From: Liolophura sinensis
Taxonomy: Eukaryota > Mollusca > Polyplacophora > Chitonida > Chitonidae
DNA length: 64,000 nucleotides
Direction: 5' to 3'
Assembly: GCF_032854445.1 (NCBI RefSeq)
Contig: NC_088301.1
Coordinates: forward strand, 9,852,281-9,916,280
The translations under genes and the position numbers were made by a program. Below the pieces are notes generated by a model. The model made no database searches, had not been told where the DNA came from, and saw nothing but the letters and a program-made list of their open reading frames with translations. Shown in pieces: positions 1 through 12,454 of the stretch (position 1 is its first letter; every line of letters starts with the position of its first letter).

Positions 1-155
1 AACCCAATGAATTATTTATATATAAGATTGTTTAGGCCACTACTATTTCTGCATAAACACTGAATTTGGATGACAATATTAATGCTTCAATAGCTTTACA
101 AGGAAATTGTAAAAATTACAAATTCGCTTACCATCGTTTACGTTTCTTTCGGCAG

Positions 156-3100
156 ATGCTGGATTTCTTACAGCCAGGAGTCCAGCGTACAACAATTTGT
201 TGCTATGATCGTGCCCGTGTCCATCTTAATTCTCGTAAGTTAAATATTAGTAATCACAGTAATGATTCTTGCTCGTTTTATCTTATATTAATACTGTTAA
301 AAAGAAAGAAAAATTAAACCTGAGGTTTGTTTGACACCTGTTTTTAATTTTTCTTATTAAAAGACAAGCAAATCTATGAATCCCGTGTTGGGTTTTGTGT
401 GTTCAGTGCAGTAGCGTTAGTCATTCTTATGATGACGACTTGAAGTTTGAATGGTTCAGTCTTTACCTTGAACCATCTTTGTCATGATGATGACTTGAAG
501 TTTGAATGGTCTAGTCTTTCCCTTGAACCATCTTTGTCATGATGATGACTTGAAGTTTGAATGGTCTAGTCTTTACCTTGAACCATCTTGTCATGATGAT
601 GACTTGAGGTTTGAATGATCCAATCTTTGCCTTGAACCATCGTTTTCGTGATGATGACTAGAAGTTTGAATGGTCTAGTTTTTACCTTGAACCATCTTTG
701 TCGTGATGACGACTTAAAGTTTGAATGGTCTAGTCTTTACCTTGAACCATCTTTGTCTTGATGATGACTAGTCTTTCCCTTGTACAATCTTTGTTGTGAT
801 GATGACTTGGAGTCTGAATCGTCTATTCTTTGCCCTGAACTATCTATCTAATGATGATAACTTGAAATTTGAATGGTCCAGTCTTTACATGGAACCATCT
901 TTGTTGTGGTGATGACTTGAAGTTTGTATGGTCTAGTCTTTACCTTGAACCATCTTTGTCATGATGATGACTTGAAGTTTGAATGGTCTAGTCTTTACCT
1001 TCCATCATCTTTGTCATGATGATGACTTGAAGTCTGAATGGTCTAGTCTTTACCTTGAACCATCTTTGTCATGATGATGACTTGAAGTTTGAACGGTCTA
1101 GTCTTTACCTTCAATCATCTTTGTCATGACGATGACTTGAAGTTTGAATGGTCTAGTCTTTACATTGAATTCTGCTGGGGTTTTTTTCTCGAACGATATT
1201 GACTTATTTGGGTTGTTTGATTCGGCACACGTATTCCACAAGGCACAACGACGTTAAACCCCAAGCACTCAGTCACTCCACACGGCACGCTGTGTCCATT
1301 GACATTTAATTGTCTAGATAGAAGCAAGGGGAGTAGTTTGCTATTTCTGAATGTCCGTTTAGGGGTAAGTGTAGATATCTGCAGTATGCTGAAGCAAGCA
1401 AAGATAAAAGCTTCGTTTGTGAAGGGGCACATTTGCTGATTCTTGTAGTTTAGGATGTAAACTGATTTCCTCAGGGATTTCTTGTATTATTGTCACTTAT
1501 AGTCTTGTGCGATGAAATGTAACCGAAGTACTCTTCAGTTAAGCCAACAACGCCAATTAAGACCACACATGGGTTCAATTGGCTGCTCCTATGACTTGGC
1601 ATTTAAAGTTTCAGAGCAATTATTCTCAAGGTTACGGTCTCCATGACAAGAAAGTTTTATTTGCTGAGAGACGATACATTGGTTTAAAAACTTAACAGTG
1701 TATTATTGATTAAAAAAGATTATATCAGTGTTTGATTTATTACGAGAGAATTTCCTTTACCGAGAGGAAATGACATGAGTGTTTGGTTTGCCGAGATAAG
1801 GCGATTTAAATGGTTGATTTTCCGAGAGAAGGTGGTATGAGTGTTTGCTTTGCTGAGAGAACGTTTCAGAAAACTATTTTGTTTTCAGATCAGTGCCGTA
1901 CTCTCATGTCTCAGCCTCAGATCAGTCATGAAATGGACTGACCAAGCCCGACAGCCCGATAAAAGACAAATCAAGTAAGCCTTGCAATGGACACAAGTTA
2001 TTTCTTGAAATATTTTAAACTGAATGAAAGAGACACGCCAGGATAATAATTTCTGTGCGTTTATGTGTTCTGCATCGCATGTGTCTTCTTTTGTTTTGTA
2101 TGTATGTGATTGTATCAGGGTTAGTGGCCCATATTTATGATGGCGGATTGAGTCTTGTAATGTATATTAAAATTGATCTGTTATGGTGAAAAGCGGTGTA
2201 CTATGCAATTGGGCATCAGAATTGGAGTTTCATGTTTACGACGACCGAATGTACCTTGTAATAATGGGTTTTGAGTGTCCGTTTGTTTATTGATGAGTGG
2301 TATACGCTGAGAATGTTTTCGAATCTTACACTTGTTTTCGACATGAAATACAAAATCCCATTTCGGCACAAAAATTTTACTACGTTTAGCTCTGGCAGCA
2401 GTATGCTTAAACTTAAAACACTGTAACTTACATGCACGTGTACACATGCGAATCTTTCGGTTGAACATATGCTTCAGTATGTCTGTACAGAAAAATTACT
2501 ATGGTTGGCAGCAACCTCCGGATGCCGGTAGGTTATCCCGAACTCTGCCCACCATTATGCCGGCCACCGTCTTATAAGTGAAATATTCTTGAGTACGGTG
2601 AAAACCACCAATGAAATAAATAAATAAAAAATAAATAAATATTATCGTTCTTTCTCATTTCAGACACCGTGTGTGGCACTCATCTTTCATCCTTGTACTC
2701 CTTCTTCTAATTGGCATATTCAAAGCTGTCATTGAGATATCTGAATACTATGTTCATTTCTACGTCTTCCTCTTTCTTAACCCACTACTGGTAAGACGAT
2801 ACATAGAGATATATGCATTATTACGTTTATTTTTTTTATGCATAATTTTTTTTCCATATGAAGAAATATTCCTTAAGTTTTGTTTTCTTTTTGTTAATGT
2901 AATGTTTCCTTTTAATGGTATACTTTCCCCAAAAAGAAACTCAAAGATAGTATATGGTGATGACGCCAGATGCTGACATGAACGTCCACTTGAACGCCCA
3001 ATGTCATTGTTGAACATGACTAAAATTACGGGATAATAAATTAACGATCCCATATTAAACTATATCAGATTTATCATGTGAACACCCGTGACTGTCTTTT

Positions 3101-6100
3101 TGGCTCTGTGTAGTTTTGATGATGCTATAATACGAGAATATGCCGAATGTAGCATGCAGGCACTTCTTTTTGTCAGCAAACGAAATTACTTGTTGTCAGC
3201 TTTTAAAGACCTAATCGTGACTTAGTCCAGCCGTTTATGACCCCAGTTGTTGCGCCGTATGTACTGTAATAAGTGGGCGGAAATGCTTTAGAATGGTTTA
3301 TTATGTGCCAGTACTGACAATGCCAGTGTACAGGTCTAACTGGTTTGCCCTTTGCTAAATGTGCTAAATACACATGTAGTTTGATTTTTATCAAAGTTAT
3401 ACACAATAATAATTTGTATAAAATATACAAATTATTGTTTTGTTTTCAGGGATTCAGCATCTTGATACTCCGCTGTTTCTGTGATATTCAGGTGGGTCAT
3501 TTTGTTACAGTCTTTTACACGTTGATACATTATTAGATGGAAATAGTTTCCCAAGCACCTTGTTCGTGTATGCAGTCACCCACCCAAATATTGTTTGTAA
3601 CAAATCACTTCACAAAAACAAAACAAGCCTCACATCATACTCCTTATAGCGTATGCGCCGCTTTGTACCTACGCTTCACATCACTATCACCACTGGCAAA
3701 TTTTGTACAGGGCCACTTTCACTTCGTAAATCAGTGTTTTGTAACTTTTCTCATAAATGACGTCGCCTGATGGCACTTCAACCTAGACAAAGTCTTCTAC
3801 GAGAAAAGTTACGAGAAATGTGACTTACAAAGATTTGTGATGGCGGCCCGGGGCTTCTGAAACCGTTTTAGAAATCTTAATGCATATTACCGTCTTATAG
3901 CTTTAAACAGCGCCGGTCACTGGAGTCACGGTGATGAGACAGGAAGTGATGTGAGAAAACGCATAAAATCTGCCTCAGTCTTTGTTTCTATTAATGTCTT
4001 ATACACGTGCATTTTCTTTATCTAAATTATTTACAACGTGATTCAAACGGATACTGAAACAATTTTCTGGATCATTCATAATTATAATTCCATACAAGGA
4101 CGCCAGTCGTGAAACTAAGACTGAACAAGCCTAGCTGCGTCATGCAGGCTCCGAAGGTCAGTTCCCGGTATCACGAAACTTCTTAAGTTCAGTAAATTGC
4201 TCAAGTATTTACATGGCTACACATAATTTCTAATTTGCGTTATCCAATGAATGTCACTCCCGATAGATATTTTCTTAAGACAAACTTGTATTTTATTTGG
4301 ACTTATTGTGGGTCAATCAGCAATCCGGGGAGTGGGTACACAAACGCCGAGGTACACCGATATAACTGAAGGATTAAAATTCTTTATTTTTCCTAGGTGC
4401 GGAAGCGAATATTTTGTTCAAAGCACCCAATTCTGGATAAAAGCTCAACGCAGTCTTCAGTTGTAAGTTCTGTATTTTATTGAATTGACATGAATGCCAA
4501 GACAATCTAATCAAACGTAGTCAGATATCCTGAAGTTACCTTTTCAGTGCTCTGTTGGCATTTTCAAAGCAGAATAGCCTAAGGTAATTAATCAACCTCA
4601 TATTGGACGAAAACTGATGCATCGACAAATCGCTCCCGACTCTTCACTCTTTTCATACCCGAAACAAGGAGATAACCAAGTCAGCCGATAAATATGGCAT
4701 CGGCTATAGTACACAGGATTATACACGTCCCGACGGGACCGTTCATGTCCATTAACAATGAGAGAGTTTTGTCTGATGCGGGATAAAGTACATTACACGA
4801 TATGCGTTTATACTTCCGTAAGAATTTCCAGGTTATTCTTAGACATTGTTCTTGGTAAGTGTAATGCCTTAGCGAAGAAACTACACACTGACTGCATGTT
4901 ATGATGAATATGTTTATTTGTGTTACAGCCTCTAGTCAGCATAAACTCGAGCACATATTCAGGTGAGTTCCAACCGGTTTTCAAAACCGCAAGTGTATTT
5001 TAAGCTGGCAAAGTATGCTGTGTGATGTAAATTGTATTTTTTATATATTTATATATTTATTTATTTATTTATTTGATTGATGTTGTACGTCGTATTCAAG
5101 AATACTTCACTTATACAGAGCCCGGGAGAAACCCACGACCATCCGCAGGCTGGAAGACCTTCCCATGTACGGTCGGAGAGGAAGCCAGCATGAATTCGTC
5201 ATCATTAGATACACCAAACTGAAGATACCATCACTTATTTTCCTAACCTTTTACTGAAAAGAGTTAAATGCACTTTAATACATTTGCATTCTAAGGTGAG
5301 CTTGGTTGACCATATATATTGTTAGACCTTCCGCATTGGTGAGAGGCTCCTGTGTCCTTGCACCGCGCTGGCACCCTAACCACATTGGCAACAGAGACCC
5401 CCATGAATTGTATAATATAATGCACCAAAACACTACATGCGGGTGTAAATTTACACCATTAGCAGTGGTATATCATGATTGTATGTTGTCACCTGCTATT
5501 CACGGCTCAGTCATAATATTTATCAGTACATACACCGTTTTATGAAGCTTTTTGAACAATACTATCACTTGGATATATGAATTTTTGATGAGGGACATAT
5601 TTTCGATTAACAGCTACTTAAAAACTAGCATGCATCTATGCGTCGAAACGGGCATTTGTATACCAGCCGTCATCCAAGATGGACATCCTAGGTCAATAAT
5701 CGCAAGATCAATTCTCAAAACGACGTTTAACACAAACTACCAAATAACTAAGAAAGTATACTATGTACGAAAATAGGATGGAGTCATGCAGAGAAGCAGT
5801 CAGCAGGATTTGACTACTGATTCAGTTTACGCGCGTAAAATATTCCTTTCGTCATTTTCACATTATTGAAAGCTAACAAGCTTCTCGTAATATAAGACAG
5901 TCCCGGGGGCAGATTCCCCAAAGTCATTTCTGACTTGAGTCAAATTTCAAACCGAAAATAAGCTTTTAAGATCGTATTTCAAATTTTGACATACATGTAA
6001 GTAAGAAATGGCTTTGAAATCGGCCCCTGATTTCTCACCTTGTATTCCGCTTTAGTTTTTTGATGGCTGAACAGTGTTTGAATGCTGTTTTGGAAGTTGA

Positions 6101-7778
6101 TCTTGTGATAACTGACCGGGAACGTTAAATATATGGTATAAGATTGGTAAAGGACTATATGATACCATTTCAATAAACCGGGAGTTTTGTCAAGTATTAA
6201 GACTTGGTTTTCACCGACTCACTATTACACAAGAGGTGTGGCTGGTATCTGGCGATGTGCAAGATGGCTTCGCCATGTCCCTCACTAGCTCTCGCCAACT
6301 CGGTCTTACTAAAGAGGTTTTCCTGTACTTGGCGTTTTCTGCGATAGTTCGGATTCCTTTCAAATAAATAAATAAGCATTCCGGCACCTGGAAGCATCTT
6401 TAACGCTGAGCGCCAAGGGAAGAAGAGCAAAGGTTGCCATCAACACAAACCATCAATTAATAAAGAAAGTATTTTAGAAGTTATGACGGTGCCATGTGAA
6501 GAGAAGCTGTAAACGTTCACCGCTACAGTGTCTAATGCAAAAAAAGAAGATATTTCAATGAGACTGGAACAGACAACCATTTTTCGATTTTATGACCTAT
6601 AGGTCGCTTCAGTGTATGTATGGAGGTTATGGCATGCTTGCCATATAATCTGCAGATGATCGTGGGTTTAACCCGGTCTCTGCCTGGTTTCCTCCCACCA
6701 CAGTGCTAGCCGCCGTGGTATTAGTGAATACTTTAGTACGTCGTATTTTTGAATACGGCTTTAAACAACAATATAATAAATCAATAAATATAACAGGAAA
6801 AGATCAGTTAACATCTGTCACTCACATTAGCTATAGTCAGTTAGCGTACTCACTCACATCAGCTATAGTCAGTTAGCACAGTTTCTTAAACTGGGGCCAA
6901 TTCCCCGCCTTAACGTCCTGGTATTTATTTATTTATTTATTTATTGGTGTACTCAAGAATATTTCATTTGTACGACAGTGGCCAGCATTATGGTGGAAAC
7001 ACTGGCGTGTGAAATGCAAATTTTGGATGAATCAATTAAGTCATTCAATTAATGGTCCAATTACACATTTTGTTTTTCAGGTTATCTTCGACCTCAAGCC
7101 ACCTGTGCTTCTCCAAGTCGATCGGGAATTTTGGCCTCTTGTGGTTCGCCCGGTGTGGTCAGCTCCGTAAATAGTGACTACTCGCGGAGAAAAGAGCACC
7201 TGCTTTCCCTTCTTGGAACCAGCAATGCTTATGACGGGGTTCCCCTTGGGGATCCTCCGTATAATAACGTAGTCAATGCGGCAGGTCAGAATCAGCGGGA
7301 TACTTTCCTGGATAGCGGAATATACGAGGGATCCGATCCAGAAAAAGCCAGCTCGGCTTCCAGCAGCCTTAAGGAAAAGGGAACGTTGGCCCAAAGCGAC
7401 AAGGGGCCCCTGAATCTAACTGAGAAAAAGGCGCTGTGCCTTTGTGATAGGGAAGTCAATAGAAGAAGCCCTCGACGTGCTGTGATGGCGGGAACGACTG
7501 TTCAGGAAAATTTCCACTCATATCGTTACAGACTTTCTAAGTGCTCCAGCAATTCGTCCGTGTCCAGCGATGCCGCCAGATCCATTGGGACCAACGGTCA
7601 AACAAGACGTAGCTCTGGTTCCGCTGAAGACAGTCCGAAATACGAATGCACGTATTCAGAGATCATCGGTACAGTGTCCGGCCCACTGGATTCCAGTAAC
7701 GACGGTGATCAGCAAGAGACCAGACGGTCCAGCGAACATTGTACATTGTTAAGCGACAAAGATTGTGAACAATGTTGA
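156..7778 (+). CDS. Family-B (adhesion/secretin-like) GPCR, 3' part, seven exons
   Basis: Seen: seven GT-AG exons whose phases chain without a break: 156-234, 1889-1974, 2664-2790, 3450-3491, 4397-4462, 4929-4962 and 7081-7778 (stop TGA). The first opens with R-C-W-I-S, like the conserved Cys-Trp of extracellular loop 2, then TM5 (VAMIVPVSILIL). Exon 2 is a basic intracellular loop 3. Exon 3 holds TM6 and the start of TM7 (ends FLFLNPLL). Exon 4 (GFSILILRCFCDIQ) and exon 5 (starts VRKR) complete TM7; the LN-x(3)-GF...C...VR pattern is typical of family-B receptors. The cytoplasmic tail is about 265 residues, rich in Ser, and ends SDKDCEQC. Known: such receptors are plasma-membrane seven-helix proteins coupling extracellular adhesion or peptide ligands to G proteins. 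Inference: the N-terminal ectodomain and TM1-4 lie left of position 1, so ligand and subfamily (adhesion, secretin or methuselah-like) cannot be told. Exons 1 and 2 have the least independent support. Confidence 0.75.
428..1172. repeat. 55-bp minisatellite in GPCR intron
   Basis: About 13 imperfect head-to-tail copies of a 55-bp unit containing GATGATGACTTGAAGTTTGA and CTTGAACCATC; successive GACTTGAAG motifs fall at 437, 492 and 547. It lies in the intron between the TM5 and loop-3 exons. Some units are partial or diverged around 760-900. Confidence 0.95.
1240..1285 (+). repeat. SINE-B 3' end fragment
   Basis: ACGACGTTAAACCCCAAGC followed by ACTCAGTCACTC matches the 3' end of the complete SINE-B copies at 30.2 and 53.5 kb. 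Only the tail is recognisable here. Confidence 0.5.
2505..2642 (+). repeat. SINE-A, 3' part, sense
   Basis: Carries the GGCCGCCGT-like block (here GGCCACCGTC), TATAAGTGAAATATTCTTGA and an AAAT-repeat tail, as in the complete SINE-A at 20384. It ends just before the TM6 exon acceptor of the family-B GPCR gene; the tRNA-like head is missing. Confidence 0.85.
5041..5405 (-). repeat. SINE-A, antisense, split in two
   Basis: An ATTT tail (5041-5075) and body (to about 5200) are followed by about 120 bp of other sequence; the element then resumes at about 5325 (CGCATTGGTGAGAGGCTCC) and runs into the head complement ending GAGACCCC. It lies in the last intron of the family-B GPCR gene. The interruption looks like an insertion or rearrangement inside the SINE. 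Confidence 0.75.
5705..5830. repeat. Interspersed family C fragment
   Basis: Shares AACGACGTTTAACACAAAC, AAGAAAGTATA and GAGAAGCAGTCA with the family C copies at 20.26, 42.34, 56.26 and 58.60 kb. A weaker relative lies at 6425-6530. No coding capacity is visible; family unknown to me. Confidence 0.6.
5903..6035. repeat. Imperfect inverted-repeat element (MITE-like)
   Basis: The left arm (GGGGGCAGATT, CATTTCTGACTT) and the complement of the right arm (AGGGGCCGATTT, CATTTCTTACTT) match over about 30 bp with mismatches, around about 70 bp of AT-rich DNA. Consistent with an old MITE in the last GPCR intron. Confidence 0.5.
6650..6790 (+). repeat. SINE-A, 3' part, sense, diverged
   Basis: GATCGTGGGTTTAACCCGG, TTTCCTCCCACCACAGTGCT, GCCGCCGTGGTATTAGTGAA and an AT-rich tail align with the 3' part of SINE-A. 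Several substitutions mark it as old. Confidence 0.75.
6821..6886. repeat. Tandem pair of 33-bp units
   Basis: Two adjacent near-identical units, each with CACTCACATYAGCTATAGTC and AGTTAGC. Confidence 0.8.
6918..7000 (-). repeat. SINE-A fragment, antisense
   Basis: TATTTATT repeats, GGTGTACTCAAGAATATTTC, TACGACAGTGGCC and AGCATTATGGTGG are the reverse of the SINE-A 3' end. It lies about 80 bp upstream of the last GPCR exon. Confidence 0.8.
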
Positions 7779-8090
7779 ATCATGAGGTTAAAGCAGAAAG
7801 GTTGTCCTGTTGATTACATGCGAGTTTATTCTCCCAGCGGATCAACAATTCTCTCTGTGCAGTTAGCGTTTTGGTGCTCTTAATATTGTTTCAAGAAAAC
7901 GTCCGGATGATGTACCACAAATTCTAAACCCCCTAACCAAAGAAAGTGTCACTTATCTCCAGATAACTATTGAAATCATTCATACTAATATGTGTGGTTG
8001 CTTAGAAGTGCTGCTTTCTTCCTTATGCTATTCGTCTTTCTGAAGTGATCGTGAGGTGACCTTAAATAAACTAATACGTCAAAGTGACAC

Positions 8091-8172
8091 CATGCCCCAG
8101 GAAAGTTACATCATGTCCCAGGAAAGTGACACCATGCCCCAGGAAAGTGACACCATGCCCCAGGAAAGTGAA
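8091..8172. repeat. 21-bp tandem repeat
   Basis: Four copies of GAAAGTGACACCATGCCCCAG, the first diverged, starting at 8101, 8122, 8143 and 8164. It lies about 310 bp after the GPCR stop codon, possibly in its 3' untranslated region. Confidence 0.9.
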
Positions 8173-9580
8173 GCTGTTTAAGACTTAAGTCAAATTTAGT
8201 CTTAATTTCGAAAAAGGATTATTACGCTAAAACTTTCATGACAAAACTGAAAATAATCGCTTATGCTCTAATCCAAGATAAGGGATAATACCACAAGTTT
8301 AGAACAAATCTAAATTAAGATGAAGTCATAATTATGATTCCGGGGCTAGCTCCTTAAATGCGATAAGATAAAGTATATTATTTTTAAAAACAAGATTGTA
8401 TTTAGGGCAGGTAACACCAGCGATGTCTTACTATACTTGACTGCCGTGATGTATTCGTGTGTGTTGGTTAAATGTAATTTTAAACACGGTTTCCATGTTG
8501 GACAATAATCTGGCCTTAAAACGCCATATTGCCTTAATTCTGTAAATTTTTAAGTGTATTCACATCATGTGTTGACTAAGCTCAAGTGAAGATAGTAATG
8601 TACATTGCAAATCGATGAAATCCAGTGACCGTTACGTTAAATGCTAAGTTGATGCACCTTGGTGGAACATTGCAAAGATTTCCACTCTTAACAGGTGGAC
8701 AATCCGAAGTTGGAATAATTAAACCTTCGCAAGTATCAACTACCTGAATATATACACCTCAAAGGGTTTGTACATCCAACTAGGGTTTACAGCTTGCGCT
8801 ATATACACCAGAGCGCATATGCAATTATATATGTGTGCGTATGTTACTCGGAGGTATTGTATGAAATTTCACACGGATCTTGTTTCTATGGTTGTGCAAA
8901 TGGTATAATCTTGTCCATTTCTTATTGTCGCTCATATTAGTATACATATTCCAAAATGTTTCTAAAATGATAGAGAACACCATATGAACTCCTCACATCC
9001 ATTGCATACTATATCCTTCAATTCTTTTCCATATCACCTCCAACGCAGTACCGCGTCTTCATTTAAAAATGTCTTTTTTTAACACCTGATATTTTGCTCA
9101 ATCTCTGGCTTATTGTGAATCCACCCAACACACCTGGCTTTGATCTCGCTACTCACTTTATATTTCATATTGTTTATTTAAACCATATCCATTATTAATA
9201 TGTTTACACCTGTGGCCTATTTTGTACATCATTGTCTATAGATTTATTCTTTGGTTATTACCATCTATACAGAACGAGACTCTTTGCAAATGAAAAACGG
9301 TGACGAATAAATGTTGATATCTGGTTACATATGATAACACGACAGTGATAAGTGGTCCTTCTGAATTCTGTGTTTCTAGAAATTGCAAACATGCTGGATA
9401 CTCTTGGGCTTTTATGCCTTGCAGATTGATGTTATATATATTTATATTTCTGCAAATCAAAATAAATTTCCTGATATGTCTGAACGACAATCATTCTGCG
9501 TTAATTTACTGAATGGCAACGACGACTTTCTCCTAGAGTTAATACTGTTCATATATAAATCTATTGTAATTAAAGACGTT
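8173..9580. other. Gene-free stretch
   Basis: AT-rich DNA with short open frames only. No splice-bounded coding segment, RNA gene or named repeat could be supported. Confidence 0.5.
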
Positions 9581-9775
9581 CAGCAAAGAGAGTGAAACCA
9601 GAGCAAATGGTCAACCATAGCGGATGAAATACCACTTCTTGTCAGTTTACCCCAGTTAGGGGTTTATTAAACTGTTCATATCATTGCTTGAATAGTAGCA
9701 ATTTACATGCCCTCTAACACCATGGCTTTAGTAGAATTAGGTAACTCTGGAAAAATGCAGCGATGTCAACTTGAA
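9581..9775 (+). repeat. Interspersed family D copy
   Basis: Contains AACCAGAGCA, TCTTGTCAGTTTACCCCAGT, TAGTAGCAATTTACA, CACCATGGCTTTAGT and AGAATTAGGTAAC. The same order recurs at 34.26, 44.29 and 54.28 kb. Non-coding as far as I can see; family unknown to me. Confidence 0.75.
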
Positions 9776-9811
9776 TTTATTAGAGGTCACTTATCTAGAA
9801 ATACTAGACGT

Positions 9812-9965
9812 TGTTGTCATCACATTTATCATACATTACAGTATATATTTATTTATATTTATATTTAATACATTGTCATCACATTTATCATACATTACAG
9901 TATATATTTATTTTATGGCATTTTACGCCCTACTCAAGAATATTTCACTTATTCAACGGCGGTGT
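9812..9965. repeat. Tandem 60-bp duplication running into a SINE-A fragment
   Basis: TTGTCATCACATTTATCATA followed by CATTACAGTATATATTTATT occurs twice in succession. From about 9905 the second unit leads into antisense SINE-A 3' sequence (CTACTCAAGAATATTTCACT, TTCAACGGCGG). Confidence 0.8.
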
Positions 9966-9989
9966 AACACAATAACATTAAAACAAAAG

Positions 9990-10160
9990 ACTACAGGGTA
10001 GAGAGTAAAACCAGAACAGTGCGACCGTTGGGAAATTATCACATATAATTGTGTGTAAGTCAGTATGGGTTTTATTTTAACTGTTTGCCTGTAAATGCTT
10101 ACTAAGTAGCTATTCGGACGCACTATGGTTTGAACAGCATTAAGTAAAGTAAAAACTTTT
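9990..10160 (+). repeat. Interspersed family D copy, diverged
   Basis: Order of motifs as in family D: GAGAGTAAAACCAGAACAG, TTTTATTTTAACTGTTTG and ACTATGGTTTGAACAG. More diverged than the 9581 copy. Confidence 0.55.
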
Positions 10161-10399
10161 CCCGCCTATAGTAACTCAAGCCTATCTTTCGCAAGGGAAC
10201 AATCGCCTGTTGCGCTTGAAACCGAGTCACCTATGCGCGAAAAGGGTACCCTGTCGCAAATTATTAGACGCGAGGGGTTTACATATGTTCATTATATCTA
10301 ACTCCCATTAAATTTAATAAACAATGGCATAAAAATAATGTAAATGTATCATGCGGTGGTGACTCGAATTCCGCCAGCAGAACACTGGTTTATGCAAGT

Positions 10400-10545
10400 C
10401 TAAAGTATAAAAGAAGCAGCAACGACAGCGTGATGGTTTTCAAAAAGGTCGTACGGAAACGGTGAAACCCGGCCACATGTCAGTTTGCTTCAGTTAGGAT
10501 TTTATTTCAAATGTTTAAAAAGCGGCAACTTGGACACCACTATCA
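10400..10545 (+). repeat. Interspersed family D fragment
   Basis: AGCAGCAACGACAGCG, ACGGTGAAACCCGGCC, ATGTCAGTTTGCTTCAGTTA and GGATTTTATTTCAAATG follow the family D order but are diverged. A family C-like fragment (TTTTAATGATGCAGGGATAT) lies at about 10795. Confidence 0.45.
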
Positions 10546-10859
10546 CCATAGCAAAATAAAACAAAAGTAAAAAATGCATTAATCTTAATTGCAATGTATC
10601 AGTCACTGGTTTAAGAACACAGAATTGAAACAGATGGTAGTTTGACAAAACAAAGTCCGACATTTGTGTACCACTCATTACAAGTCGATAACTACAAGAT
10701 CGGCTAGCGAAACAACCCAAAACACCAGTTCCCACAAGAATATCCAAGAAAAAATGTATCTATTGTAAATAACGCTGGTAAGATGTAGTCAACAGTTTTT
10801 AATGATGCAGGGATATTCTAGGTAGGGCATCCAGCTGCTCTGGTTTTACTCCCTATACG

Positions 10860-12450
10860 TTGTTGTTGGTAGTTATATTAAGTTTGATTACACTGGCCTG
10901 CTGATCCTACCATTGCAAGCGACAGATATATAGATTATTGTCAAAACTATTCAGTCTGGTCACAATTACCTTTCAACTTATGTCAGATGAAATACACACC
11001 GTTGTGCTCGGGTAGTCGACACGTTGCGATTCCGAGGCATATTCCCTATGTTACAACTGCACGCCTTTTGCAGCAGGTTTAAGAAAGTCACCCACTCGTG
11101 CATTCTCTGCGTGCAACAACATCGGTTCACTCTGTTCACAACCCTCGCGTCTCATTGCCTGCAAAATATTTCACAAGAAATAAATTCAACGAATTCTGCA
11201 TCTTGTGCGCTTATATTTTCCCTCAGACTGTACCATCTATATGTTAAATTGTTCAACATTCTTTTCGGAACGACACATTCCTTCGTCAACTTCAGTCTTA
11301 CAATATATTCAAAACATATACTCAGATCTTGCATTCTTACTTCAACAAGGTCTGCTGACAGCTCAGGTATTGTATACAGAGAGAGGCATTTCCTAAAATA
11401 CACTACAGCATATACTGTAGCTTAGATCATCCTACAACAACTTACAGTAATACTCATTTGTATTAGCATTTGAGGAGTTAACTCGCCTGTGTGAAAGTAT
11501 ATGAATTATGACGTACACGTAAACATATATTTTACATATCCCCCGACTTCTCAAGTAGGAGATCTTCTAATTGAAAAAAGAATTGTTAGAAGCAAGCTGC
11601 CAACTGTCGCATGGCGGTTGTCAATGGGATGGTGCACTAAGCGCAACTCCTCATACCGAACGAAACAATAAATTCAAAGTAAAACATGGACGTTTACCTG
11701 GCTCAAAGATTACTGAAATAATGTTCTCAAACATTTCATGAAAAAAAAATGAAGGCAATTTTCCGGGAAACAAAAGTAAGAATGCATGCTGGATTTCCAG
11801 ACTGAATATATTTGCATAGATTAAAGAATTAACTGTATGCATGGAGTCTTTTTAATACAGGGAGGCTATTATGAGCTTGCTTGCCAAAACCTATACCATT
11901 CCTGAAACCCTGATATTAGGACTACATGACTCTGAACAGACTTCTCCAAAGGAGTGGTTTTTGGTGGTTTCCATGGAAACCAAAATCACTGATTTACTAA
12001 AAAGCGCGATAAATGGGTTTTTTCTGGTTACAGGGAGGAGATAATGGTCAGATAAGTTCATATTGTTACTTTTATATTTGTGCTTCAAGTGTTTTATGAG
12101 AAAATAAAAGTATTTTTCAACCTTTTCCTATTTATCTCACACCTGAGCAGGTCATTACCGAACACTGGTTACCAACTATCGCGACAAGGTGTCACATGTG
12201 TACATATATCTGAAACTAAGATACATGTACATACAAGTGAAATAAAGTGGTAGATACTCTACATGCATACAGTGTATAACCAGTATATATGTAAACAAAG
12301 TAAATCAGGAAGTAAGTTGACAGGAAATTTTATTGCCATGGAAACGGAATGTACCTGAAATGGCATTGAGCCTCACAAACCATCGATAGCATGAAGATCA
12401 TATTTCAAAAACTGATTTATACTTGATTTGGACTCATTACAAAGTACAGA
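10860..12450. other. Gene-free stretch
   Basis: Contains a 133-codon open frame at 11024-11425 with no recognisable domain, splice context or codon bias, and no repeats I can name. I see no supported gene. Confidence 0.5.
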
Positions 12451-12454
12451 CCTT

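Noticed and set aside
11024-11425. 133-codon plus-strand frame
   Set aside because: No domain, signal peptide, splice context or neighbouring exon; the opposite strand also has an open frame.
12100-12454. Search for the second piggyBac end
   Set aside because: No TTAA with CCYTTT-type terminus was found on this side, so none is claimed.
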